Assembly: GCA_900551975.1 (NCBI GenBank)
Contig: URYA01000075.1
Coordinates: 1-7,460 of the forward strand
Direction: 5' to 3'
Source: an uncultured Collinsella sp.
GTDB taxonomy: Bacteria > Actinomycetota > Coriobacteriia > Coriobacteriales > Coriobacteriaceae
Length of the DNA stretch: 7,460 nt
The position numbers and the translations under genes are program-made. Positions 1 to 6,425 of the stretch are shown here, piece after piece (position 1 is the stretch's first letter; every line of letters starts with the position of its first letter). Below the pieces are notes generated by a model. The model did not search any database and was not told where the DNA came from. It saw nothing but the letters and a program-made list of their open reading frames with translations.

Positions 1-147
1 ACCAATGCAGATCGTGACGGTGCCGCAGTTCTGCATCCCGGTTTCTTTCAGTGATACTTCGTCCAGCTCATCGATGACAAAGGCGTAATCGGTGTAGCCG
101 CGCACGGCCTTGACCTTGGCTTCGTCCTTGTCCACGGCGATGACCTC
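1..147 (-). other. TrkA-N (RCK) domain fragment joined to selA
   Basis: Residues 174-222 of the selA-led frame do not match SelA. They align without gaps, from memory, to the interior of KtrA/TrkA-type NAD-binding domains: EVIAVDKDEAKV, then a YTDYAFVID stretch, then SLKETGMQN, ending in VTICIG. The corresponding B. subtilis KtrA elements as I recall them are HEVLAVDINEEKV, ATHAVIANAT, LLSLGIRN and VIVAIG, with identical spacing over 50 residues. In this family the Asp after the second beta strand (AVD) contacts the ribose of the bound nucleotide. The preceding glycine-rich first strand (GLGRFG-type) that starts a TrkA-N domain is missing because SelA sequence lies there. The fragment continues beyond the window. 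It is either the tail of an unrelated trkA/ktrA-like gene brought in by a bad join, or the product of a real deletion or recombination. Confidence 0.75.
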
Positions 148-666
148 TTTGCCTGCGGCATGGGTCGCCAGCACCAGCAGCACAGCGGCGGCGTTGTTGT
201 TAACGACCAGCGCGTCCTCGGCACCGGTAAGCGAGCGGATCAGCTGCGCGGCATGTTCCTTGCGCGACCCGCGCGAGCAGGTGTCCACACTGTACTCGAG
301 CGTGCTGTACCCGCGCGCAACCTCGGCCACGGCCTTTGCAGCCGACTCCGCGAGCGGGGCGCGGCCCAAGTTGGTATGGATGACCACACCCGTGGCATTA
401 ACTGCTGGGCGCAGGCTCGGCAGCGCGGAGCGGTGCGCACGCCACTCGATGGCCGAAGCCAGGTCGCGCTTAGAGCGCGGGGCGGCGCCGGCGCGAATGG
501 CGGCGCGCTCCTCGTCGAGCTCGGCCGTGACGGCGGCATGCACCACCGCGTCGCAGGTCTCCCCCGCCGCTTTCACAACAGGCCACTCTGCGAGCAGCTC
601 GTTGACGGAAGGAATGGCGCGCAGGCGGGCGCGTACCTCATCGGACATGTTCTGGCTATCGCTCAT
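1..666 (-). CDS. selA: SelA (L-seryl-tRNA(Sec) selenium transferase) N-terminal part fused in frame to a TrkA-N-like segment; runs off the window
   Basis: The frame is open from the ATG at 666 to the window edge (222 codons, no stop). SelA is the PLP enzyme that converts seryl-tRNA(Sec) to selenocysteinyl-tRNA(Sec) in the cytoplasm. Residues 1-85 resemble the SelA N-terminal domain. Residues 88-176 carry clear family motifs: NATGVVIHTNLGRAPL (90-105), LEYSVD (123-128), and LTGAEDALVVNNNAAAVLL (146-164), followed by AAGKEVI. In SelA this should continue as VSRGELVEIGG; instead residues from about 174 read as the middle of a TrkA-N domain. The PLP-binding lysine and the rest of the catalytic domain are therefore absent, and the encoded protein cannot be a normal SelA. 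The start is supported by GAAAGG at 673-678, 6 bases upstream. It lies 52 bases after the molybdo-oxidoreductase stop and may be co-transcribed with it. SelA identity of residues 1-176 is very secure; whether the fusion is biological is unresolved. Confidence 0.85.
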   Translation of the reverse strand, partial: MSDSQNMSDEVRARLRAIPSVNELLAEWPVVKAAGETCDAVVHAAVTAELDEERAAIRAGAAPRSKRDLASAIEWRAHRSALPSLRPAVNATGVVIHTNLGRAPLAESAAKAVAEVARGYSTLEYSVDTCSRGSRKEHAAQLIRSLTGAEDALVVNNNAAAVLLVLATHAAGKEVIAVDKDEAKVKAVRGYTDYAFVIDELDEVSLKETGMQNCGTVTICIG

Positions 667-718
667 GTGCAGCCTTTCAAAAGAAACGTGGATCAGTCGA
701 ATACATCAGCTGAGTCAA

Positions 719-2836
719 TTACTCGTCATTATCCCCGCGCGCGACAGTCTTTTCCACGCGAACGGCGTTTTCCTGGGTGAGCGCGGCACCCGTCAACGGG
801 TCCCAACGCAGCGGCGTGTGGTCGAGCGGGCCCACGCCCAAGGCTTGAGCGCCACCGGCATCGGCGCCAAACGAACGCCCGCCGGGGGCGGCCGACGTAA
901 AGATGCACGCCGGATGCAGATACGGCGTCGTCTCCACGCGCACGCGGTCGCGGCCCATATCGCTCACGAGTTCGACGATCTCGCCGTCGGCGATACCCAT
1001 GTGTGCAGCAGCATCGGCATTCATCTGCACGGCATCCAGGTCCGATCCAGCCTCGGCGGCACCTTGGGCCGCGAGCCTGCGCGAAGTGTGCGACTCAAAG
1101 GGACGGTTGCCGCTAATGAGGCGAAACATACCCGGGCTAGGCTCCACCATGGGAGCGATCCAGTTGGGTACACGACCCAGGCCGGCTCGTTCCCATACGT
1201 CGCTTGCCAGCGCAATTTTGCCGCCATCCAAGGGAATCGCCGGCTCGCCCGTACGCGACGGCAACGCGACACCCGTGTCGGCCCAGCCGCGCTCCTTGAG
1301 CTCGTCAAGATTGATCCCAAAAGGCGCCACCTGGGCAGCCGCCAGATCGTCAGACGTAAACTGGAAGTACTCGCCCACACCACACGCCTGTGCCAGACCA
1401 GCAAAGATCTCCCGCCCCGGTCTCGTGTCGTCATGCAAAATGGGCAGCACGGCATTACGGTAGAACACGCGCGAATCGTTGGTGCCTATCACCGTTCCCA
1501 CGCCACGGTCGGCCTCCAGATACGTCACGTCGGGAAGCACGAAGTCAGAAGCACGCGCCGTCTCGGACCAACGAATATCAATCGTCACGAGCAAGTCGAG
1601 CTGCTGCAAAATACCCAACCAAGCCTGTGCATTGCCATAGCCCGCACCGGGGTTACTGGCATAGACGATGAGCCCTCGCAAATCGCCGGCAAGAATCGAC
1701 TGACCGATGGTCGTGCACAGGCCGCGCATCGGATCGACCAGTGGATAGCGTTCGGACCCCAACTTGGGCTCACGCGGCACCGGCGGCGTCGCAAAGCGTG
1801 CGGGATCGAGGTCGCCCAACACAAGCGGCGTGGGTGGATTGAGCGCGCCGCCCGCATGTCCGATACAGCCCAGCAGCACATCGACCAAGCAGATAGCGCG
1901 CGCGGTCTGGGTGCTATTGGCATACGCGATACCAATGCCGCCATGAAAGCCGGCGTCCACCACGGCAGCGGGCGCGGCGGCAGCTAGATCGCGCGCCGTG
2001 GCGGCGATCTCTGCGGCCGGCACGTCGCACATCGACTCAGCCCACTCGGGCGTCCAAGCAGCGGCCGCCTGCGCCAGCTCGTCAAAACCCGTGGTATAGC
2101 GGGCAACGAACTCGCGGTCGTACAGGCCCTCGGCAATCAGCACATGCGCGATGCCCAGCAGCAAGGCCAGGTCGCAGCCCGGGCGTACGCGCAGCCAGCG
2201 GTCGGCAAGCGCAGCCGAGCCGCTGCGCCGGGGGTCGACCACGATAATCTTCGCCCCACGGCGACGGGCATCGTTGAGCGCATCAACGGCCCCCATCGTC
2301 GACGAATCCACCAAGGAACGCCCGAGGTACATGATGCAGTCGGTATGCGCAAGGTCGGAGGCGGGACTATAACCTAGGCTGTGCTCCCAACCGGTAAGTC
2401 GGCTTACCTCGCAGGCACCATCGGCACCGTACACGTTGGGCGAGCCCAGCGCATGCATAAAGCGATAGGCCCAGTAGCGGTCGAACGAGGGCACGCCGAG
2501 CGTCATACCCAGCGCATGAGGCCCGCGCTCGTCAACAATGCCCAAAAGACGCTCGGCAATCTGCGCGAACGCCTCGTCCCACGAAATCGCATCGAACCCC
2601 GAGCCATCAGTTCGACGGCGCATGGGCTGCAAAATCCGGTCGCGCTCATCAAACGGCATAGACAGGCGATGCCGCCCGCGGGCGCACAGAGCTCGCGCCG
2701 CGCATGGATGCCCCGGCACCGGCAGCTCGGCCACCACGCGACCGTCCTCAACGCGTGCCGCAAAGGCGCAATCGGCATAGCATCCCCCGCATGTGGTCAC
2801 CACGGCGCGACCGTCACGCTTCACAGCAGATGCCAT
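719..2836 (-). CDS. Molybdopterin-dependent oxidoreductase, [4Fe-4S]-containing, cytoplasmic; substrate unknown
   Basis: A 705-residue catalytic subunit of the DMSO-reductase (bis-MGD) superfamily. The N-terminal [4Fe-4S] domain has CGGCYADC (C16, C19, C23) and C51 in CARG. The Arg after the last cysteine is typical of the polysulfide/thiosulfate-reductase-like branch, whereas formate dehydrogenases usually have Lys. C142 in GADGACEVSR sits where the Mo/W-ligating Cys or Sec is expected. DPRRSGSA (201-208) with RVRPGCDLALLLG (217-229) is the usual MGD-binding block, and the C-terminal cofactor-binding domain starts near the ISGNRPFESHTSRR segment and ends at the TAA at 719. The CH-containing formate-dehydrogenase signature after the ligand is absent, so I do not call it fdhF. 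The ATG at 2836 is chosen because AAAGGGG lies 8 bases upstream. An upstream ATG at 2902 would read through the terminator region. There is no Tat signal, so it probably acts in the cytoplasm. No partner electron-transfer subunit is adjacent. It lies between a terminated hyc-focA unit and selA. Confidence 0.85.
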   Translation of the reverse strand: MASAVKRDGRAVVTTCGGCYADCAFAARVEDGRVVAELPVPGHPCAARALCARGRHRLSMPFDERDRILQPMRRRTDGSGFDAISWDEAFAQIAERLLGIVDERGPHALGMTLGVPSFDRYWAYRFMHALGSPNVYGADGACEVSRLTGWEHSLGYSPASDLAHTDCIMYLGRSLVDSSTMGAVDALNDARRRGAKIIVVDPRRSGSAALADRWLRVRPGCDLALLLGIAHVLIAEGLYDREFVARYTTGFDELAQAAAAWTPEWAESMCDVPAAEIAATARDLAAAAPAAVVDAGFHGGIGIAYANSTQTARAICLVDVLLGCIGHAGGALNPPTPLVLGDLDPARFATPPVPREPKLGSERYPLVDPMRGLCTTIGQSILAGDLRGLIVYASNPGAGYGNAQAWLGILQQLDLLVTIDIRWSETARASDFVLPDVTYLEADRGVGTVIGTNDSRVFYRNAVLPILHDDTRPGREIFAGLAQACGVGEYFQFTSDDLAAAQVAPFGINLDELKERGWADTGVALPSRTGEPAIPLDGGKIALASDVWERAGLGRVPNWIAPMVEPSPGMFRLISGNRPFESHTSRRLAAQGAAEAGSDLDAVQMNADAAAHMGIADGEIVELVSDMGRDRVRVETTPYLHPACIFTSAAPGGRSFGADAGGAQALGVGPLDHTPLRWDPLTGAALTQENAVRVEKTVARGDNDE

Positions 2837-2844
2837 CTCGATTA

Positions 2845-2851
2845 CCCCTTT
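2845..2851 (-). promoter_or_regulatory. Ribosome binding site of the molybdo-oxidoreductase
   Basis: AAAGGGG on the minus strand, 8 bases before the ATG at 2836. It decides between this start and the ATG 66 bases upstream at 2902, which has no comparable site and lies against the terminator T-tract. Confidence 0.6.
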
Positions 2852-2900
2852 CATCAACCAAACACAACAGGCCAAAAGCCCGGCAACGAGCCCCAGACCC

Positions 2901-2936
2901 AAAAAGCCTCCCGCACGGCAACGCCCCGCGGGAGGC
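2901..2936 (-). terminator. Rho-independent terminator of the hyc-focA unit
   Basis: The stem is GCCTCCCGC (2906-2914) with its perfect complement GCGGGAGGC (2928-2936): 9 bp, mostly G-C, with a 13-base loop. Read on the minus strand it is followed at once by five T residues (2905-2901). It begins 22 bases after the focA stop codon. No T-run follows it on the plus strand, so it acts in the direction of focA transcription. It separates the hydrogenase-focA unit from the molybdo-oxidoreductase, whose promoter should lie between about 2900 and 2850. I see no convincing -35/-10 pair there. Confidence 0.85.
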
Positions 2937-2958
2937 CCAACGTCAAACAGACGGTACC

Positions 2959-3798
2959 TTACGCCTCGGACTTCTTGGCGTAGATAAACCAGTAGCCGAG
3001 CGCGACCAGAACCGCGCCGCCCACGATGTTGCCCAGCGTGGCGGCGGACAAGTTAAACGCAATGCCCGCAGCGTTGAGCGCATCGGCGCCGGCGACGTCG
3101 GCACCATAGCCGCACGCGTGCATCACGGCACCCATAGGCAAAAAGTACATGTTGGCAACGCAGTGCTCAAAACCGCAGGCCACAAAGGCGGCGATGGGCA
3201 GCAAAATGCCCACAACCTTATCGACCACGGTCTTGCCGGCGGTACCGATCCACACGGCAAGGCACACAAAGATGTTGCACAGGATGCCGCGGAAGAAGAT
3301 CGTCACCCAGTCGACCGTCACCTTGCCGGCGGCGACGCTCACCATGGAATTGGCAACCGCCTCGCCGTTGAGCCTGTAAATACCGGCCATGTACACCAAA
3401 AAGACGATGAACAGGGCACCGGCAAAGTTACCAAGCCACACGACGAACCATGCCTTAAGCATCTGAGCCAGGGTGATCTTTTTGCTCTTGAGCGCGTGGA
3501 CCATAAGCGAGTTGCCGGTGAACAGCTCGGCGCCGCACACCAGCACGAGCACCAGGCCCAGGCAAAAGCACAGGCCGCCCACGACGCGCTGGGCGCCCCA
3601 GCCCAGAGTGCTATCGCTCAAGAACACGGTAAAGAACAGGCCGCCGAAGGCGATAAACGCACCGGCGAACATTGCCAACAGAAAGGCCTTAGCGACCGGC
3701 AGGTTAGCCTTGGTCACGCCGGCGGTCTCGGTCTTGGCCTCGATCGCGGCGGGCGCCAGGCAATCGGGAGCGGGGTACTCCGCCTTGGAATCTGCCAT
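2959..3798 (-). CDS. focA: FocA/FNT-family formate channel
   Basis: A 279-residue inner-membrane protein of the formate/nitrite transporter family, which forms pentameric channels passing formate with proton coupling. Hydrophobic segments are visible near residues 36-62, 72-93, 114-140, 165-186, 195-220 and 247-273, matching the six-helix FNT fold. Family marks are ELFTGN (91-96, the broken-helix region), GILCNIFVCLAVW (171-183), GFEHCVANMYFLP (209-221) containing the central pore histidine H212, and the closing TLGNIVGGAVLV (254-265). The ATG at 3798 is preferred to the ATG at 3831 because AGGAAAGAAG lies just upstream and the hydrophilic N-terminus then begins MADSK. It starts 39 bases after hycI and is followed by a terminator, making it the last gene of the hydrogenase unit. 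That context favours formate over nitrite as substrate. The N-terminus lacks any pyruvate-formate-lyase-linked context in this window. Confidence 0.92.
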   Translation of the reverse strand: MADSKAEYPAPDCLAPAAIEAKTETAGVTKANLPVAKAFLLAMFAGAFIAFGGLFFTVFLSDSTLGWGAQRVVGGLCFCLGLVLVLVCGAELFTGNSLMVHALKSKKITLAQMLKAWFVVWLGNFAGALFIVFLVYMAGIYRLNGEAVANSMVSVAAGKVTVDWVTIFFRGILCNIFVCLAVWIGTAGKTVVDKVVGILLPIAAFVACGFEHCVANMYFLPMGAVMHACGYGADVAGADALNAAGIAFNLSAATLGNIVGGAVLVALGYWFIYAKKSEA

Positions 3799-3806
3799 GT
3801 CAATCA

Positions 3807-3816
3807 CTTCTTTCCT
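3807..3816 (-). promoter_or_regulatory. Ribosome binding site of focA
   Basis: AGGAAAGAAG on the minus strand, ending 8 bases before the ATG at 3798. It supports the shorter protein over a start at 3831, which would fall only 6 bases after the hycI stop codon. Confidence 0.55.
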
Positions 3817-3837
3817 AATCAGCAGGGACAAGCGCTC

Positions 3838-4341
3838 CTATTGCTCTTGCCCCAAGCGGACAAAGTGGGAAAAGTCGTTGGCGGCCACGGCGTCGTACAC
3901 GGCGTCGACGGCCTCAAAGACCTCCGGGGACATGGGGTTGCAGAACTCCGTGTCGCCCGGCTGAATCCCAACGAAGACGATATCATCACACGATTGTTCG
4001 ATTTCCTCGATCAAAATCGACAAAGGAAGCGAATGCGTGGTGAACATCGACTTGCGGGCCACATCACGTTTGTCGAGCAAGCGGATGGCGCCGACGGGCA
4101 GCGCCATGTCGGCGGCATCGACCAAGACCAGACGCGGCGGACGCTCGCGCTTGACCTCGATGATGTCGTCCTCGGGCGTTTGGCCTCCGTCGATGGTGTA
4201 CCAACCGGCGATGGGTGCGTCTTCCATCTTTTTGGAGAGCACAGGGCCGGCGGCATCGTCGGCGCGCAGCACGCTTCCCGCCGTGAGCACGATACCCGCA
4301 AACGGGGCGCCGTTCACGCGTCCATCCACAACGCGACCCAT
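3838..4341 (-). CDS. hycI: HycI-family hydrogenase maturation endopeptidase
   Basis: A 167-residue cytoplasmic, nickel-dependent protease that removes the C-terminal peptide of the HycE-type large subunit after nickel insertion. The HycI/HybD fold is recognisable: GSVLRADDAAGP (22-33), IDGGQTPEDDI (50-60), RLVLVDAADM (70-79), TTHSLPL (101-107) and FVGIQP (123-128). Expected nickel ligands are an Asp of the first motif (D28 or D29), D75 and H103. The first motif is unusual: the family normally has G-N before it and D-D-G in it, while this protein has G-S and D-D-A. It also has about 10 extra N-terminal residues compared with E. coli HycI as I recall it. The ATG shares one base with the hycH stop (TAATG), and GGGGAGG lies at 4350-4356, 8 bases upstream, suggesting translational coupling. 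Stop is TAG. Confidence 0.9.
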   Translation of the reverse strand: MGRVVDGRVNGAPFAGIVLTAGSVLRADDAAGPVLSKKMEDAPIAGWYTIDGGQTPEDDIIEVKRERPPRLVLVDAADMALPVGAIRLLDKRDVARKSMFTTHSLPLSILIEEIEQSCDDIVFVGIQPGDTEFCNPMSPEVFEAVDAVYDAVAANDFSHFVRLGQEQ

Positions 4342-4922
4342 TACTGCAACCTCCCCGTCAGATACACGCCCGACACATCGCGCACGCGCTCAACCAGATC
4401 GCGGAACTTCATCAGAAACGCGACCTGCTGGGCATGCAGGCCAAAGTCGTCATCGAACACCGAGATGCCGGCCTTGGCCGACCCGCGAAAACCGCGCTCG
4501 TCGAGCAGCGCATCGCAGGCCTCGAGCAGCGACGGCACCGCCGCCTTGTCGAGCTGGCACTCGCCAAAGGAGCGGATGGCCTCAAACTTGGCCTTGGCCT
4601 CCCCCTCCGGCAGCGCATCGACGAGCGAGTAGAAGACGTTCACCGGCACCGACAGGCGCGGCTCAAAGCAATCGAGCACGCCGGTGTGGTGGCCCACGGC
4701 GAGCGTGTAGTACAGCACGTCGCAGGCCTCCTGGGGAACGTCTTCCTCGGTCTCCACAAACTTACGCGTGAGCTCATAGAAGACCACCTGGTCGGGCGCA
4801 TGGCCCAGGCAGGGGTCGGCGACGCCCTCGGCGGCCTCGCCGCTTGCGCGCGAGGCATCGCCAAAGGAGCCGCCGAGCATACCGGGGCCCGCAAAGTAAC
4901 CAGAGCGGTCCGTGAGTTCCAT
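4341..4922 (-). CDS. hycH: HycH/HyfJ-family formate hydrogenlyase maturation protein
   Basis: A 193-residue soluble protein. Residues 45-90 match E. coli HycH well from memory: VVFYELTRKF (46-55), PQEACDVLYYTLAVGHHTGVLDC (63-85). The C-terminal half ends in a helical stretch with FRDLVERVRDVSGVYLTGRL, equivalent to the HycH C-terminus. E. coli HycH is about 136 residues and is needed to convert the HycE precursor to its mature form; its exact biochemical role is not well defined. Here about 44 residues precede the conserved part, rich in Gly and Ala and containing GPGMLGGSFGDA. The ATG at 4922 follows the hycG stop directly (TAGATG) and has GGAGGT at 4929-4934, so the longer form is well supported. 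No in-frame methionine near residue 45 offers an obvious alternative. It has no membrane segment or signal peptide. Confidence 0.88.
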   Translation of the reverse strand: MELTDRSGYFAGPGMLGGSFGDASRASGEAAEGVADPCLGHAPDQVVFYELTRKFVETEEDVPQEACDVLYYTLAVGHHTGVLDCFEPRLSVPVNVFYSLVDALPEGEAKAKFEAIRSFGECQLDKAAVPSLLEACDALLDERGFRGSAKAGISVFDDDFGLHAQQVAFLMKFRDLVERVRDVSGVYLTGRLQ

Positions 4923-5705
4923 CTAGCGACCTCCGGCCAGCACCAGATCCTGCAGCGCCGAGTAGACCTCAACGCGGCGCGGATCGTCCTGCTTGTCGAT
5001 GAGCAGCGCCATGGCACCGCGGATATCGCCCTTGGGCGCGCCCTCGAGCGTGTCCATAAACTCGTTGGCCAGGTCGCGGCCGTAACGGTAGCCGCTCATG
5101 GCGCGAGCTTCGCGCTCGATGGCAACGCGCAGCTTGTACGGCACGCCGGGGTGCAGGATATCGGCCTGCTCGCCGGCGGCCTCCACCGTGGTCTCGGCAT
5201 GGAGCTTTTGGTCCAGCAGACCGAGCGCCATGGCAAAGCCGTAGATGGTCTGCGCGGGGCTAGGCGGGCAGCCGGGGATGTAGACATCGACCGGCAGAAT
5301 CTTGTCCGTGCCGCCCCAAACGCAGTAGTTGTCGTAGAAGATGCCGCCGGTGCAGCCGCACGCGCCATAGGACACCACGATCTTGGGATCGGGTGCGGCC
5401 TCAAAGGCGCGCAGGGCCGGCATGCGCATGGCACGCGTCACGGCACCGGTGTACAGCAGCACGTCGGCGTGACGGGGCGAGGGCACGACCTTGATGCCAA
5501 AGCGCTCGACGTCGAAGACGGGCGTGATGGAACCGAAGATCTCGATCTCGCAGCCGTTGCAGCCGCCGCAGTCAACGCGGTAGACGTACACCGAGCGCTT
5601 GATCTTCTTAAGAAGGGTCGCCTTGGCCTTCTCGATGCTCTCGTCGAGCTCGATCTTGGTCGGGCGGTACTGAAGCCGCTCGGGCAAAAGCGTGGGTTCG
5701 GCCAT
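4923..5705 (-). CDS. hycG: [NiFe]-hydrogenase small subunit, NuoB-like (HycG/HyfI)
   Basis: A 260-residue subunit holding the [4Fe-4S] cluster nearest the Ni-Fe site, at the cytoplasmic face of the membrane complex. Cluster ligands are visible: CGGCNGCEIE (46-55, ligands C49 and C52), SYGACGCTGGIF (112-123, C116) and IPGCPPSP (143-150, C146). This is the reduced, single-cluster small subunit of group 4 hydrogenases and complex I, without the extra C-terminal clusters or Tat signal of uptake hydrogenases. The length is close to E. coli HycG/HyfI (about 250-255). Residues 168-260 form a charged tail with MALLIDKQDDPRRVEVY. The start is fixed by AAGGAGGAG at 5711-5719, which overlaps the hycF stop; only 2 bases separate the two genes. 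The stop TAG abuts the hycH ATG. Confidence 0.95.
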   Translation of the reverse strand: MAEPTLLPERLQYRPTKIELDESIEKAKATLLKKIKRSVYVYRVDCGGCNGCEIEIFGSITPVFDVERFGIKVVPSPRHADVLLYTGAVTRAMRMPALRAFEAAPDPKIVVSYGACGCTGGIFYDNYCVWGGTDKILPVDVYIPGCPPSPAQTIYGFAMALGLLDQKLHAETTVEAAGEQADILHPGVPYKLRVAIEREARAMSGYRYGRDLANEFMDTLEGAPKGDIRGAMALLIDKQDDPRRVEVYSALQDLVLAGGR

Positions 5706-5707
5706 GG

Positions 5708-6424
5708 TTACTCCTCCTTCGTATCAAAATCCATGATGATGCCCTCGACCGGTGCAGGTCCAGCGGGGATCTCGGGCGCATCGGGGTTGAGCTCGCGGTC
5801 GACATACTCCGGGTTCACGCCGTGGCCGCCCAGATACTCCATGCCGGGGCCCTGGGGCTCACCGGACGCAAGCGTCTCGTTGGCAGCCATGCCGCGCGCG
5901 TTGCCGGTCTTTACGGCCGAGGCGGCGCGCAGGGCGTCGAGCTCGCGCTTGCACTCCTGGCACATACCGACGGTGCGGGCGGCCTGCTCGGCCTCCATGC
6001 CGCCGGCCTTTTGCAGCAGGCGCTTGGCGTAGTCGATCTCCTTGTGCGGGGCAAACGGCTTGCCGCAACGCGAGCAGTGCTCGAGCGTGTAGACGCTCTT
6101 GCTGGTGAGGTCATCCTTGCTCATGACGGCCAGCTCAAACTCCTCGGTGAGCTTGATGGCCTCCATGGGGCAGGCTTCCTCGCAACGACCGCAGAAGATG
6201 CAGCGACCGTAGTCGATCGACCAGGTGATGGTATCGGCCGCAAGGTCGGTGTCCATGCGAATGGCATCGGCCGGGCACGCCACGCCGCAGGCACCGCAGG
6301 CGATGCAGAGCTCGGCGTTGTGCTCGGGCTTGCCGCGCATGTCCTTGTTGGTGGGAAACGGCGCAAACGGGTACTTGACCGTCGCGTCGCCGGCCTTGGC
6401 GTTGACCTTCCAAAGCTTCAGCAT
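5708..6424 (-). CDS. hycF: Hydrogenase iron-sulfur subunit with two [4Fe-4S] clusters (HycF/HyfH)
   Basis: A 238-residue ferredoxin-like subunit that carries electrons from the formate-oxidising side to the small subunit, homologous to NuoI. Two classic 8Fe motifs are seen: CIACGACGVACP (40-51) and CIFCGRCEEACP (75-86). Further on are two CxxC pairs, CSRCGKPF (117-124) and CQEC (155-158), enclosing an EIDYAKRLLQKAGG segment. The same arrangement exists in E. coli HycF and suggests a bound metal, possibly zinc or iron. A tail of about 75 residues with many Gly and Pro and no Cys follows, so the protein is longer than the roughly 180 residues of E. coli HycF. The ATG at 6424 is one base past the hycE stop; GAGGAGG at 6434-6440 lies 9 bases upstream. 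A longer frame up to 6526 overlaps hycE and has no family match. Confidence 0.94.
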   Translation of the reverse strand: MLKLWKVNAKAGDATVKYPFAPFPTNKDMRGKPEHNAELCIACGACGVACPADAIRMDTDLAADTITWSIDYGRCIFCGRCEEACPMEAIKLTEEFELAVMSKDDLTSKSVYTLEHCSRCGKPFAPHKEIDYAKRLLQKAGGMEAEQAARTVGMCQECKRELDALRAASAVKTGNARGMAANETLASGEPQGPGMEYLGGHGVNPEYVDRELNPDAPEIPAGPAPVEGIIMDFDTKEE

Positions 6425-6425
6425 A

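Noticed and set aside
691..713. Palindrome TCAGCTGA and a weak TCAG/CTGA pair between the molybdo-oxidoreductase and selA
   Set aside because: Too short for a credible terminator or operator, and no T-run follows; nothing else is seen in this 52-base gap.
719..2836. Calling the molybdo-oxidoreductase fdhF (formate dehydrogenase H)
   Set aside because: Context fits but the active-site signature does not: no Cys/Sec-His after the ligand position, and Arg in place of the usual Lys after the fourth cluster cysteine.
2850..2900. Sigma-54-like or sigma-70-like promoter before the molybdo-oxidoreductase
   Set aside because: TTGCCG and TGGCCTG stretches are present but lack a properly spaced -10 or -12 partner; evidence too weak for a feature.
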